Shown here: positions 32,191-44,699 of the stretch, in pieces
Numbering within the stretch: position 1 is the stretch's first letter
How the letters are laid out: every line of letters begins with the position of its first letter
Origin: Zizania palustris
Lineage: Eukaryota; Streptophyta; Magnoliopsida; Poales; Poaceae
Assembly: GCA_019279435.1 (NCBI GenBank)
Contig: JAAALK010000284.1
Span: 65,404,773 to 65,468,772 of the forward strand
Direction: 5' to 3'
Length of the DNA: 64,000 nt
The notes under the pieces: generated by a model
The model's database searches: none
Seen by the model: the letters and a program-made list of their open reading frames with translations, nothing else
Told to the model about the DNA's origin: nothing
Made by a program: the position numbers and the translations under genes

Positions 32191-32614
32191 TCCTACGGTT
32201 TGAACTATCACTTAAATCCAACTATGAGTTTTAATCAGAAATTTGTCTTCTTCCTCCAAGCCACCACTGGCTTTTCCCTTGCCGGTCAGCTGATTTTGCA
32301 GCCATCGGGCTTTTCTTCAGCTGGCCACTGGCTTTTCTCCTATAGCTAATGCCTAGTTTTTTCTACCGCCAATGCACGTCACATCCGCCTGGCCTATGAG
32401 AGGCGCACATTGCCCCCGGAAGTCCTTCTCTTGTTTTTATTTTGGAGCATGGTTCTCAGTACTAGTGTGTAAAGATATTTTTCATTTTCCTTGCAATGAG
32501 TTGTTGCTTGTTGAGTTTTGGTTCATTTTCTCCGTCTAAGCACCATCTCATCGCTAGTTTTCTCTAGCCTCTATTCATTTTTGTCAACTTGCATTCATTG
32601 GATTTCCTTGATTT
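32191..32614. other. Unassigned stretch
   Basis: Moderately AT-rich, with no frame or repeat I can identify. A TTTTCTTCAGCTGGCCACTG-type phrase partly repeats near 32,270-32,340. Confidence 0.4.
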
Positions 32615-33943
32615 TGTTAGGATTAATCTTATTGTTAATGCATTATTTATTTAGTGAGTTAGTTTGTACGTAGGCAGGTATTTAGCCGTGCATGTAGGTG
32701 ATTAGTGTGTATGGTGATTAGTTGGGCATGCACATTGGCTGGTAGCGAGAAGCGGTCTAAGCTGTAGTGCATGTAAAGTGACGTGAATTTGGTATCAGAG
32801 CCAAGTGTTAGTGTGTTGGCAATAGAGTCGATGGTGGCTATGAGCCGATCGTGCAACAATTGAAGGAAATGAGGGTGACTCTCTGTTACCCCATGCTTGC
32901 GAAGAACAACTACGGGGTGTGGGCGATGAAGATGAAAATCTCCATGCGCACACAAGGTGTGTGGGCGGCAGTGGAGGGTGTAATGCCCAGAATATAATAA
33001 TTTCAGACATTATTGAATTTCTAAGGAAAAATAATAAATGCAAGACGTTCATCACATGACCGCGTACAGTACGCCAATCAAAGATGGTTCGTAGACCACA
33101 TTATTACAAAAGTGATAAATGAAAGAGAAACTAGGAAAATAAATCCTTTAAATGAACGCCTTCTTCCAGTCTCGCGCCTTGACTGGGTCGCTACTCCAGA
33201 CCATCGTTCTCTTCGTAGTACGCTACCTCTAGTGTGGTGAGTCAATAGGGGTGAGTATAATCGTACTCAGCAAGCCACCGAAATGCAATTATAATGCAAG
33301 GTAATAACAAAGGAAGGTAGTGGCTCATGTTTGCAGAAACGTATGTTTGTAAAGCAGTTAATGTGATCAGGTTATTAGTACAGAAAATTAAATCATGAGT
33401 CAATGCATCATCTTCTACCTCGAGGGGTACAGTCAGCCCACCCTCGCTCAATAGTCCTTATATGCCATGCAATCATTCATATACAAGTAAACTAACTACG
33501 GTGAACATTGCCCAACCTACCCTTGACCGTGGGTACGACTTTTCTAAAAGATTATACTCTGATCAGAGGTGTACTACTGTGCCCACAAGGCACTCATTCC
33601 CACACACCAAAGTATGTCGTGATGACACCACGTCACCCCGAAGGAACTCATGCCAAAACCTTTAGCATGGGGCGCACCAACTCAATAACACCCTCTTATG
33701 GGTTTCATATGGCGCCCCAACGCGTTGGGCCAACGACGTACCCCCTTGAGCCTCATCAGTACAAGCCACCCGCAGGTATCACTTGCCCCCTCCACTATGG
33801 TGCTTTAAGTTGGAACGCCTCATACCTCTAGTTAGGACTTACCCACAAGACTTGTGGTTAGTACGAAATGTTTTGCAACAGATCCCGCAGACCGGTCCTT
33901 ATAGTGCCTCGGGTGCTACCGACCAATGCCCTGGCTTGCACCC

Positions 33944-34892
33944 TGTTGTCACGAAAATGTGCCCCCGCACTTGGGTCAGTTCGGCGATCTAAAAGTGTAC
34001 GGATACTTAGGGACAAGCCTAAGCGTAACATAATACTGACGTTGCGTTCTGACTACCCTTAACAGTGGTAAGGGGGTGGAGTCGCTAGGTAATTAGATCA
34101 CATAGAAATAATCCAATTAGCCTAAAAGAAATATATTAAACAGAATAAAACAACAATCTGGATGAAGTCTAACTGATTTGAAGTATACAATGCGAAGGGT
34201 ATCTCCGAAGGGGTACCTTCGGCGTCTGATGCGAAGGGTCCCGTCGAAGGGTACCTTCGGCGTTCGGACGAAGGTAGGAATCTGTTACGCAGATTAGCGG
34301 ATACTTCACAAGCGAAGTAACAAGGCGATAACAATCTATTACGTAGATTAACAGATACTTCACAGGTGAAGTAACAAGGATTACCACTGTTCCGAAGTGT
34401 CTAGCGGAGGGCTTCCAAGCAAACCCACGAAGGTTGTAGAAAAGTAAAGGTAAAAGTAAAGGTATGGTTCAAAGCGAGGGCTTTGTGTTTGATTTGTGTT
34501 GGGGGTTAATAAATCGGCCTCACCCCTATATTTATAGGGGCTAGTCTTCTAATCTCTAAGATTAATCTGTTAAGATTCGGCCTAATCATGCGTAGGGATA
34601 AAATTAGCTAGAATCAGACTTAAACTCTATCTCTAGAATTCAGCCCGAAGTGGGCCTTTGGCCATGCCCGCCGAAGCCTTCTCCTCGGGCTGAAGCTTTG
34701 GCGAGGCAGGCCTCCGAAGTCCTTCGGGCCAAAGCTAGCAGGCCTGCTGGAAACTTCCGAAGCCCATAGGTCAATGGGCCTTCAGCCCTGTAGGGCTTTA
34801 GCCCGATCCAGGACATGTGTATTTTTGGCCCAAATTACCAAAATTGATATTTTGACAATCTTAACCATTTAATGCCATTTTTGCTATCAACA
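33944..34892 (-). repeat. 3' LTR of the Tat element
   Basis: + strand ends TGTTGTCACG and GCTATCAACA. Compared with the 5' LTR it lacks about 420 internal bases near 34,265. A G-rich tract on the minus strand (GGCATGGGGGCATG) adjoins it at 34,893-34,906. Confidence 0.82.
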
Positions 34893-34988
34893 CATGCCCC
34901 CATGCCTTTTAGTGAACTAAGTGAACTAAAAGCATAACGGGCTAAGGACGATACCTCCCATATCGGCCTTTTGACACTTTCAAGCAGT

Positions 34989-36110
34989 TTACCACACACT
35001 CAAGAAATACTTTTTCAAGTACCTACCATTCAAAGCTCTTTGAAACCGCTCTCTTTGCAGAGATTCTAGCACATAGACATTACCTGAAGCGATTTTGGCT
35101 ATTTTGAAAGGGCCTTCCCAACTAGGTGACCACATGCCAAATTTGGGACTCTTAGTGCCTAAGGGCAAATTCGTCTTACAAACCAAGTCACCAACTTTAA
35201 ACGATTTTGGTTTAACTTTCTTATTGTAGGTTCTAGCTACTCTCCTCTTGTCTCTCTCTATAGCTTTTAAAGCCCTTAGCCTCTTATCGGTCACTTCTTC
35301 TAGATTATCCTTCAAAAGAGTCTCATATTCATCGACCGATAAGCCATCTTGCTTTAGAGCTCTTAAAGAGCCAAGATATACTTCTATAGGTAAAACGACT
35401 TCTTGTCCATATACTAGCTCATATGGAATAACTTTGGTAGCACCGTGCTTTGCAATTCTACATGCCCATAGCGCCTCGGAAAGCACTTCATGCCACCTCT
35501 TAGGGAACTCTTCGATTTTCCTTTTAATGAGCTTAATCACAGTTTTATTACTAGACTCAGCCTAACCATTGGCCTGAGCATAATATGGTGAAGAGTTTAT
35601 TAACTTAATACCATAAAATTCGGCAAAGTCTCTCACTTTTTTAGAAACAAACGAAGTACCTTGATCTATAGTGAGAGTTTGGGGAATACCGAATCTATGT
35701 ACAATGTGCTTCAAGATAAAATCAGTTACCTCATTGTGAGTCATATTCTTGAGATGCACGACTTCGGTCCATTTGGTGAAGTAGTCTGTTTCCATCAACA
35801 CGAACCGATGCCCTTTTGAAGAAGGAGGATAGATCTGACCGATGAAGTCTAGACCCCAACCTCAGAATGGCCATGGCTTGAAAACAGGGTTAAGTAATGA
35901 AGCAGGAGCTAGCTGAATGTTACCAAACTTCTGGCATGCTTCACACCCTCTATAATATCTGAAACAATCCTCAATCATAATCGGCCAGTAGAAACCTGCT
36001 CTTTTGAGCATCCAACTCATTTTCTAGGCCGACTGATGAGTGCCACAAAGCCCTTCATGGACTTCTCCCATAGCTACCTGGGATTGTTCATCGTCTAAAC
36101 ACTTTAAAAG
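34989..36110 (-). pseudogene. Tat integrase
   Basis: A zinc-finger-like start near 36,010-35,920 (YRGCEACQKFGN) leads into the core: METDYFTKWTEVVHLKNMTH, then LTIDQGTSFVSKKVRDFAEF, and after an in-frame stop AESSNKTVIKLIKRKIEEFP. The three acidic catalytic positions are still visible. The C-terminal part (KSFKVGDLVCKTNLPLGT to GRYLKKYF) is complete. At least two stops break the frame. Confidence 0.85.
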
Positions 36111-36331
36111 TACTCCATCAATAGTTCAGTGATATAGTACATCATCTAGCAACACAAATTTAAATGCTTGTCGCCGAACTTTCCGATCAACCCTTTGACT
36201 AGGGTTTCTCAAATACTCGACGATTGGAATTCTCCAATCGTCCTTATGGACAACCAGAGGATTTGCTGACTCCTTTCATAGAGTGATGTTTAAGCTGCTG
36301 ATTTCAGAGTGCCCACGGGCCTTTCTCACTT

Positions 36332-38274
36332 CTACCGAAGCCTGACTGGGTTGGGCGTGTGGAGTCGATCAGGCCGAAGTCTTCCATCGGAGGGTTCTGG
36401 CTCCCGAAGATCTCCGCTGTCCAACGGGCTTCGGCACAGGGGCTCCAGCGTGCAAGACCCTTCGGTGGACGAAGTGTTCCGGCCTAAGGGCTCCAGCACG
36501 TGGCACTCTCCGGTGGCCGGAGTGGTCCGACCCAAAGGGTTCGACAGACCTCGCGCCTGCCTGAAGCTTCTAGCTTTGGTAGTAAGATCAAACCTTGGCT
36601 TTTCTTGTACAAAAAATTTTCCTCTCCTGACTTGATAGCCAGATGCTTGCTGAGCCAAATCATTTGCAATTGAATTGGCTTCTCTTGACACGTGAAAGAT
36701 TTTGAAGTCGTCAAAAGTAGCAACTATGTCTAAACATTTATCCAAGCAACTATTTAGCAAGCCATTAAAGCATTGAGCATTTTAGCTACTTGTTGCACTA
36801 CTAATAGAGAATCACCATATGCATGGACATGTTTAACACCTATAGATTCTAGCAATTCTAGTCCTAGCAATAAAGCCTCATATTCAACTTGGTTATTAGT
36901 AGAAGGAAATTCTAAACGGGCCGAGGTTTCAAAGTGTGAACCATTAGGAGATGTGAGGACGACCCCGATACCTTGGCCATTCTTACAAGCCGAACCATCA
37001 AAATAAAGTTTCCATGGAACTACCTCAATTAGAGAAACATTGTCACTCCAACTGACATCTATGTGGTGATCAACTATAAAATTAGCGACAATTTGGCCTT
37101 TCATAGCTCTTAAAGGTTCATAGGCCAAATCGTACTCGATCAAAGCGCAAGCCCACTTTCCAATTCTTCCACTTAGAATTGTCTTTTGCAACATGTATTT
37201 TATGACATTGATTTGGCAAGCGACAATACATGTAGTAGGAAGAAGATAGTGACATAATTTGGTACATGCATAATAAAGTGATAAACATAAACGCTCCACA
37301 AATACGTACCTAGTTTCGGCGTCTAGCAGGCGGTGGCTCAAGAATGTGATGATGTACTCTCTTTTCTCCACTTCCTGGGTTAGCACGACCCCTATCACGC
37401 TATCTTCGGCGGCGATGTACAGCCGAAACGGAATTCCTGCTTTTGGTGCTCTCACCACGGGTGGTGATGATAAGCACTCTTTAATTTTTTCAAAGGCGCT
37501 TTGCTGACTTGCCCCCCAAGTGAACTTGGCTTCATTCTTTAACCGGAGTATAGGGACAAAGGCATCAATCTTGCCAGACAAGGTAGATATAACGCAACAC
37601 AAATAATTCATCTTGCCTAGCAACTTCTGCACATCTTTCTTGCATGTCGGCGCTGCAAAGTTTCTAGTCTTCTCAAGCCTCTTAGGATAAATTTCTATAC
37701 CTCTTTCATGAATCATGAATCCTAAGAACTTGCCCGTCGACACACCAAAAGCACATTTGAGCAGGTTCATTTTCAAACCATACTGTCGCATCCTATCAAA
37801 AGCAACTCTCAAATCGGCTAAGTGGTTTCCCATAGCGTTCGATTTGACTACAACATCATCTATGTATACTTCTAACATAACTCCTAGCAAGTCATGAAAG
37901 ATCAAGTTCATAGCACATTGATATGTAACGCCAGCATTCTTTAGACCAAAAGTCATAACGACCCACTCGAACAAGCCGACAAAACTAGGGCATCGAAAGG
38001 CTGTCTTGTAGACGTCCTCTTCGGTCATAAAAAATTGATTATAACCAGCATTGCCATCAAGAAAACTTAGTACCTTGCATCTTGAAGCATCATTGATTAG
38101 CATGTTGGCTATTGGCATTGGATACTCATCATTCGAAGTGGCCTTGTTTAGATCTGTGACATCAATACAAACTCGTATCTTGCCGCTCCCCTTTTTTTCT
38201 ACAGGCACAATGTTAGCGACCCATTCAGCATACCTGCATGGCCTAATAAACTCAGTCTTGAGTAATCGCTCCAC
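36332..38274 (-). pseudogene. Tat reverse transcriptase, RNase H and second (archaeal-type) RNase H
   Basis: 36754-38274 is open for 506 codons: RT fingers (GKIRVCIDVTDLNKATSNDE), palm YIDDVVVKS (intact), RT-linked RNase H (FRLYIAAEDSVIGVVLTQ), then a second RNase H (WKLYFDGSACKNGQGIGVVL, NNQVEYEALLLGLELL, YGDSLLVVQQ). A frameshift near 36,757 separates its last part (FKIFHVSREANSIANDLAQQ, 36,640-36,700). The extra RNase H is the hallmark of the Tat lineage. Confidence 0.9.
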
Positions 38275-38286
38275 TTCTTCTTTAAC

Positions 38287-38670
38287 TCAGTCATAAATGA
38301 CCGAATTAAAGCGACACGGAGGCTGTTTATAAGGCCTAAATCTGGGTTTGATAGGTAGCCGATGCTCCACGAGCTCACGGCTTAGTCCGGGCATCTCGCT
38401 ATACTCCCATGCGAAACAATCGACGTACGACCGAAGCAACTTTATTACTCTGGCCTTCTCATCAGCCTGCAAATGTTGGTTTACAAAAGTCGGCCTTGGG
38501 ATGCTACCATCGCCTATGTCGATTTCTTCTAAAGGATCGGTTGACGCAAAACCTTGCCCTAATTTTTCTACTTCGCTAAAGTCTTCGATGGCCTCGGAAA
38601 AAGCGTCTTTAGCAGACCGATATTGCTCTACACGCGACTTCAGCCAATCTAGATTACCTTTGCTGGACAT
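38287..38670 (-). pseudogene. Tat pre-RT region
   Basis: 127 codons ending EMPGLSRELVEHRLPIKPRF and RPYKQPPCRF, which lead into the RT. A stop at about 38,286 separates it from the RT frame. Confidence 0.75.
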
Positions 38671-38834
38671 GACTACTAATTTAGGAATAGCCGTGCTACA
38701 CCAGCCGACTTTACAAACACTGATACGAAATGTCCTCTGGACACGCTAACAAAGTCGTAATCCGAAAGATCCCTACCAGATAGGCATTCTACTTTGTTGT
38801 GGATGGCGTCAATGGATACATCGGCCAATGATAC

Positions 38835-39281
38835 CTAGGCTGAAGTGTCTGATGGTATGACCTCTACCTCATCGCCGTCCCATTGAATCAGGCATTGGTG
38901 CAAATTAGAAGGAATGCAACAGTTTGCATGAATCCAGTCATGCTCGAGTAGCACACTGTAGTTACCTTGCACGTCAACGATGAAGAATGCTGTTGGCAAC
39001 GTCTTGTTGCCTACTATCAACTCCATGGAGAGCACGCCTTTGGCCTCGGAACTCTCGCCATTGAAGCCGTTGAGCATTAAGTTAGTTTTCTTCAATTCCT
39101 CCTCGTCCCTTCCAAGTTTTTTCAATAGAAAGTAAGGCATTAGGTTAACAGTGACGCCACCGTCAACAAGCATCCGGGAGATCGGCTTCCCATCAATGTG
39201 TCCTCTAACATAGAGAGGCTTTAGATGGCGAGTCATATCCTCGAGTTTTTCAAAAATAGCATTGCGCGGGCCGAGGTTCAA
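38835..39281 (-). pseudogene. Tat aspartic protease
   Basis: 148 codons with MLVDGGVTVNLMPYFLLKKL. The catalytic triad reads DGG, not DTG. This variant recurs in Tat-type elements, so it need not mean loss of function. YSVLLEHDWIHANCCIPSNL follows, the usual flap-side block. Confidence 0.8.
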
Positions 39282-40206
39282 CTGAGCGACCTCAGCCTCG
39301 TCCTATGGTAGGGTGAACTCAGCGGGCAACATGATGAAGTTGATGTCCAGCGCCTGAGGTGCGGGTCCGTCGGAGATGGGCGAGTAGTCGTCGTCGAGCA
39401 TGTCATTGTCGTCGTCGCTCGGGCTAGGAGCTGGGTTGGTTATCTCAACCGGCTTAATCCTCCATACCTGTCTCGTCGTTGGCCGATGGTGGATCTCCTC
39501 AAAGATGGCGTCTCGCTCGTCCTCGGCTTTCTTCTTGCGCATATCTTATGCCCATAGGCGTTGCAGATGCCTTTTTCTATGATTTGGACATACCTCGAGG
39601 TGCCCAAAATGGTTGTGGCTTGGTACCAGACACCACTGTCCTGTCTTTGTGATTTTTGGCCGAAGGGGTACTTTCCAGGTCAGCCTCGTGTGCTTCATAA
39701 TCGGAGGGGCCTTCACTGTGGTCCTTGACAATTAGATCGGCCTCGTTTGGCCGATCGGACTAGGCTCTGGTGCTGGCCTCGGCTAGAGTAGGAGACTTAC
39801 CTCTGCCAGGCTTCGGTGAGGAAGCCTTCGAGATTGGGACTTCCTGAGACCCTACTCTGACTGTGATAACTTCGGACCTCCCATCCTTCACCTCTTCACG
39901 CTCCTCTCCCCTGACTCTGTCCCGTGTGAGTCGATTCAGAGGTACTACAGATAGCCTGTGGACGATGTCTCCCTCCGCCACGTCTGTTTGTCCGTGCCAT
40001 TTATAGTACTCCGAAGGAAAACAAGGGATGGTGTTATGTTGCGGAGGGTACTCTGATTGTGATACGTACGGAGCCCACGGGGTCCCCACCCAATTGTATG
40101 GCGGAGGCATCGGCGGCTCCAGTGGCTTCGCCCACTTGGAGCTGAACCCATTACCTGGAGGCAGGTTCGACTAGATCAACGACACCTCAGACCATATTAG
40201 CGAAGG

Positions 40207-40530
40207 GTGCTGCCAGGCCGCAGGTATGTTCGGCCATTGTGGGCTGAAGCCTCCCGCCAGAGGGCCTGTCCAGAGTGGGGCCGGGTTTGGCCATTGAGGT
40301 CTGAACTCATTCTGCGTGGGGCTCGGCCATCGGGGTCCGAAGCTATTGTACGGAGGGTTCGACCACTGGGGTCCGAACCCACCGCAGGGAGTGTTCGGCC
40401 ACTATGGCCCAAAGCCATCATACGGAGGGTTCGGCCACTGTGGTCCTAAGCCATCATGCGGAGGGTTCGACCACTGTGGTCCGAAGCCACCCTCCAGCTG
40501 CTTTGGCCCCTTCGGTTGACTTAGCTCTTT
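40207..40530 (-). repeat. Minisatellite in the Tat gag-pro linker
   Basis: Repeats of about 36 bp encode variants of FGPQWPNPPYDG on the minus strand, at least seven units (CGGAGGGTTCGGCCACTG-like). The unit length keeps the frame, so copy number can vary without breaking gag. Confidence 0.82.
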
Positions 40531-43500
40531 TGCTCGAGGGCCTGTTTCCTTAGCTTTTCTTTGGTGTTTGTTTAACATCATCTGATATGTTACCTTCGGC
40601 TTCTTGCGAGCCCTAGCCGAAGGAGATGTGTTGACATTCCGCTTCCACACTCCTACTTCTGGGTTCTTAGGTATGAGTGTGTGTGTGCGTGATTCTCCAA
40701 TAATGACCGCTTTCCTTTTGGTTGACTCGGCCTGCTCCGGCCGAATCAACACTTTATTTTTGTCGTGGCTGACAGTGTTCATGGGAAAGGGGTCTTTGTC
40801 CAGCTTAATCTTTGGACTATGGTCTATCTTCAATCGTCCTTCCTCTATGGCCGATTGAACCTGTCGACGAAAAACATTGCAGTCATTAGTATAATGTGAA
40901 TGCGAATCATGCCACTTACATTAGGGGTGTTTCTTTAGCTCATCGGCAGATGGAATGACTTGGCCTTTAGGCAACCTGAGAAGCTGGTTCTTCAAGAGGA
41001 AATCAAATATTTTATCACACTTAGTTATATCGAACGAGTATTTGACCTCGCTAAGCTGATTCTTGGTGGGAGATGGCCATAACTCGGAGCAAGTAACAGG
41101 ATTGCTCTTAGTGTTCCAAACCCATTCAACCACGTACATGTCGACTGAATCTTCTTCTTCCTCTGATTCTTCCTCGTCGGAGTGCTCCATCACGTGGACT
41201 TCACCCCTAGGCTTGTTAAAGGTCTTAATGAACTTTTTATCTTTAGCTTGGCCTTCCTGGACCAGAGCCTATTGTAAGACTTGGATAACTTCTAAAAAGT
41301 GTTGGTTGTCTAGTCTCTCTTTAATTTCAGAACGCAACCCGCTAAAAGCTAGATCCGCTAAGGAGCCATGCTGAAGAGTATGGGCCTCATGGCTCCAGAT
41401 GTGATGAGTGATTGTCAACGGAAGTCAAAGAGGACTGAAGAGAAGAGAAGACCTGCTGAGTCTGGGCCGCATGTGACTCAGGTACACGGGCAGCAAGCGA
41501 CTGTCGGGTAGAGGGGCCGCGAAGTCGGGCTGGCCCAATCCGGGTACATGGGCTAGGAGCAGCAGAGGATCCACTGGGCTGTTGACCGGGATTGACTCAG
41601 GTACACAGACGGCGAGCAATTGCCGGGCTGAGAGAGCTGCGGAGTCGGGCCGGCCCAATCCGAGTACCTGGTGCAAAGACGGTGGGCGCTTTGTCAGTTT
41701 CGGCGCAAAACAGACAACCGCTAATCTTGGATCTGACCGTTCTGAGGCGAAGCCGTAGTCACTACGAAAGCTCCGCTTTAGGATAAGTCATCTGTAATTA
41801 GGAGTTTACTATTTTGCCTTTAGGCCCACAGTCTGTCAGTCGAGTCTGTAAAAATATCGTAAGGGCATTTTGGTCTTTTCCATTTTATTTCAGTGTTTGT
41901 AAAACCCTAAGGGTCTTTTGGTATTTTTCCTAGGCTATTGGGCTGCTTATAAATAGGGCCCCAATCCCTAGGGTTAGGGTTACCCTTGCTGAAATCACTT
42001 TACTAATAGAAAAGATTGGGTCATTGTCTCTGTTTCTCCTGTTTGCGCCGCCGGCAAGTGTGTTATTCTTTTTTCTCTAAAATCGCCGCTGCTGTTCGTC
42101 TCGCACGATTCGCTTCTGTGATAAAGAAATTGCTTCACCAGGTGCTATTCTCCTATTCTCAGCCATCGATAGTCTCTATGTGGAGTCATTTATTGTGGCC
42201 TCGTTTTGCGTGCCTGGATTGATTGTCTATGTGCGACAACTTCTTTTATTCTGCTACAGTTCTTCACGGTTTTCTTTTGTTGCATGACTGGATTATTTTT
42301 TGCGCGTTTGCACGTTCTGTAGAGCAGCAGGCTAGCTAGCTAGTCCTTGTGCGAGGTTCCATTTATTCCATCTCCTTCTGCCGAGTCTGCTCTCTAGATT
42401 ATGGAGTCTATGGCCTAGATAGACAGCTCGCGTCATAGCTTCCAAGAACTAGCAGCCGTGTGTTGTCTTTTCTGGTAGCTTCTAGGTGTGGGTCCCACCG
42501 GAGGTACTGTGCGGCATGGGGGGTCTGTGAGTTTTTGTAGCAGCTTGCATCGTAGCCCTACAGGCTACTGTCTAGCTTCTCTACAAATTGCTTCGATAGT
42601 GGTTTTCGTGTGGCTCCGAGAGCAAGTTGTGATTAGCTTCGCTGTTGATTTGTTTTTGTGCACGTTTTTCGAGGCAACGTTTTCTTCACATGGGAAAGTT
42701 TGCACATTCTTCTGAGATCTTGCTTGGATACTTCGTTTGTACTTTGTCATGTTCGAAGTGTTTATTCGAAGTTCAGACTGTGGGCCCCACAACACAGTAT
42801 AACAAGCTTCGGTTGTTCTTCAACAGAGTCGAAGCCAGCACGGGAACTTCGCCCGAGGCTCTTTTTGTCCAGCGAAGTGGGTTTCGGTCAGATTTTGGAG
42901 TGCACACGCTGAAGCTTCGAACGACACAAAAATTTGTTGAAGTTGTGCTCTGTTCGAAGGTCTGACCGAATGCAGGCTTCACAGCTAACTTCGAAGTAGG
43001 CTTCGACAGTCTGTTATGCAGACTTCGAGCGATGCATGCAAGCTTCGATAGCCGGACATTCAAGCTTCGACACGTTTGCTCGGGCTTCGACAAGTATCGA
43101 ACTAGAGACAACTTTGAACAGTAAGATTTCTCGTTTCACGTGCACTTAAGATTAAATGTCTGTGATGATTTATTTTTGAGAAGGTTGAAATGTCCATGTT
43201 TTAAACGATTTGTTAATCTGCCTATAAGCACTATTTTGGTGTCCTTATTTCTAGGTCACTGGTTGTTTTAGGCTAGATTATTTTTGGACCTATGGACTGT
43301 TCTTGTTTCTGTTAGTTGTCTGTTGAGGTGCGTTGGGTGTTGGGAGAAGGCCATTGATTCGTAAGAATTTTTTAGGTGCCCATTCACCCACCTCTGGTCG
43401 CTACTTTTGGTCCTACATCCGCCAAATCCATTTTCGAAATATTAAGACTAAAACACCGATTTTTGGTATCTCGAAAGCGCTTGATATAATCAGAGACGCA

Positions 43501-44660
43501 CTCGCTAGATTTCTGTCTAACCGATGTCAAGTGTGAAAGCCTAAGTTCTGTTTCACCTGTGTAAAAGTAGTCATGGAATTTTTGCTCTAATTCAGCCCAT
43601 GTTTGTATGGAGTTCGGCGGGAGCACCGGAAACCAAGTGAAAGCGATGTCGGATAGTGAGAGAGAAAATAGTCTATGTTTTAAAGCATCCAACCTACTAG
43701 CTTCTCCACACTGTACTAAAAACTGACTGACATGCTCTAGTGTGGTCTTGTTACCCTCACCATCGAACTTGGTGAATTCAGGGACTCTATAGCCGCGAGG
43801 GTAAGGTATTGTATCGAAATGATCGGGGTACGACTTTCGGTAAACACTAGCTCGACCCCTGGGTACGAAACCGGTGCACTCCCTAAATAGTACGTGGATC
43901 CATTCCTCAATATCATCCTGGCACACTGCCTGCATGCGTCTCTCATGCGGGGGCATGACACATTGTGGTATGTCGGCGCGGCAGCCACGGGTTTCTTCCT
44001 CATGCGCTAGCTCGGGATGTACGACGTGTTCGGGCCTATGCGCTTGTGCATGCGGCACGTGCAATGTGGGAAAAACTAGCGACGGTTTAGGTGGAGGCGG
44101 TGCTACTTTGGCCGTAAGCATGGTGACTGGTCTCGGCCATGGTTATCGAGGCTAGAGACGTGATGGCTTTGCCGGTACTACCGTCAGTTCTACTGTAAAT
44201 GTAATTTATCAGAGGTATACTAGCAATCGGAGCTGGTGATATGACCTCGGTAAAGCCGAACCTTCTAAGTGTCGCCTCCACTTGAGAGCTAACTACCGAA
44301 TCTAGACGATTGGCTAGCGAAGCGCTAATAGCTTGATCTACTGATGTGGCTATCTTTTGCTCAATTTCTAAAGAAGATAACGAGGCGATACTGGTGTTAC
44401 CTGGGTCCGAGCGAGGTTAGGGACGTTGATGTCGCGCTTGATGAAGCATGCGCGTGTCTTGACGTAGCTCCCCAGCATGAGGTACTGGAGTGCCTTCATC
44501 TTTGCCTCAATCTCTGCTCGGTCTTCTGCAGGAATATCTTCAAGGGTAGGCGTCATGATGTTGCGGTTGTCGATATCTGCGCCTCCCATGGGATCCATCG
44601 ATGGTGTAGATGCAGTGGTCGTCGTAGATGTACCGGCGGCCGATGTATATGTACCCATCA
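40402..44660 (-). pseudogene. Tat gag, split by a solo LTR
   Basis: N-terminal part: MMGTYTSAAGTSTTTTASTP and EIEAKMKALQYLMLGSY (44,660-44,440). Core: RVPEFTKFDGEGNKTTLEHV, DIAFTWFPVLPPNSIQTWAE and VSDYIKRFRDTKNRCFSL (to 43,430). After the insertion it resumes ADLAFSGLRSEIKERLDNQH (41,355 on) and WHDSHSHYTNDCNVFRRQVQ. Stops and shifts are present. Confidence 0.82.
41359..43417 (+). mobile_element. Solo LTR, probable Ty1/copia, inside Tat gag
   Basis: Perfect duplications TCCGC at 41354-41358 and 43418-43422. Starts TAAGGAGCCATG (mutated from TGAGG) and ends GGTCCTACA. A TATAAATAGGG box is near 41,948. The stretch 42,730-43,110 is packed with AAGCTTCGA/TTCGAAGT motifs. 2,059 bp. Confidence 0.88.
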
Positions 44661-44699
44661 TGTTGGCGTAGCCTTCCCCAGCGGAGTCGCCAAAAAGTG

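Noticed and set aside
33242..33831. Paired small ORFs repeated at 52,274-52,805
   Set aside because: They recur because both are LTRs of the same element, not because a protein is encoded.
40207..40530. CRISPR-like regular repeats
   Set aside because: Contiguous coding minisatellite without unique spacers, in a plant retrotransposon.
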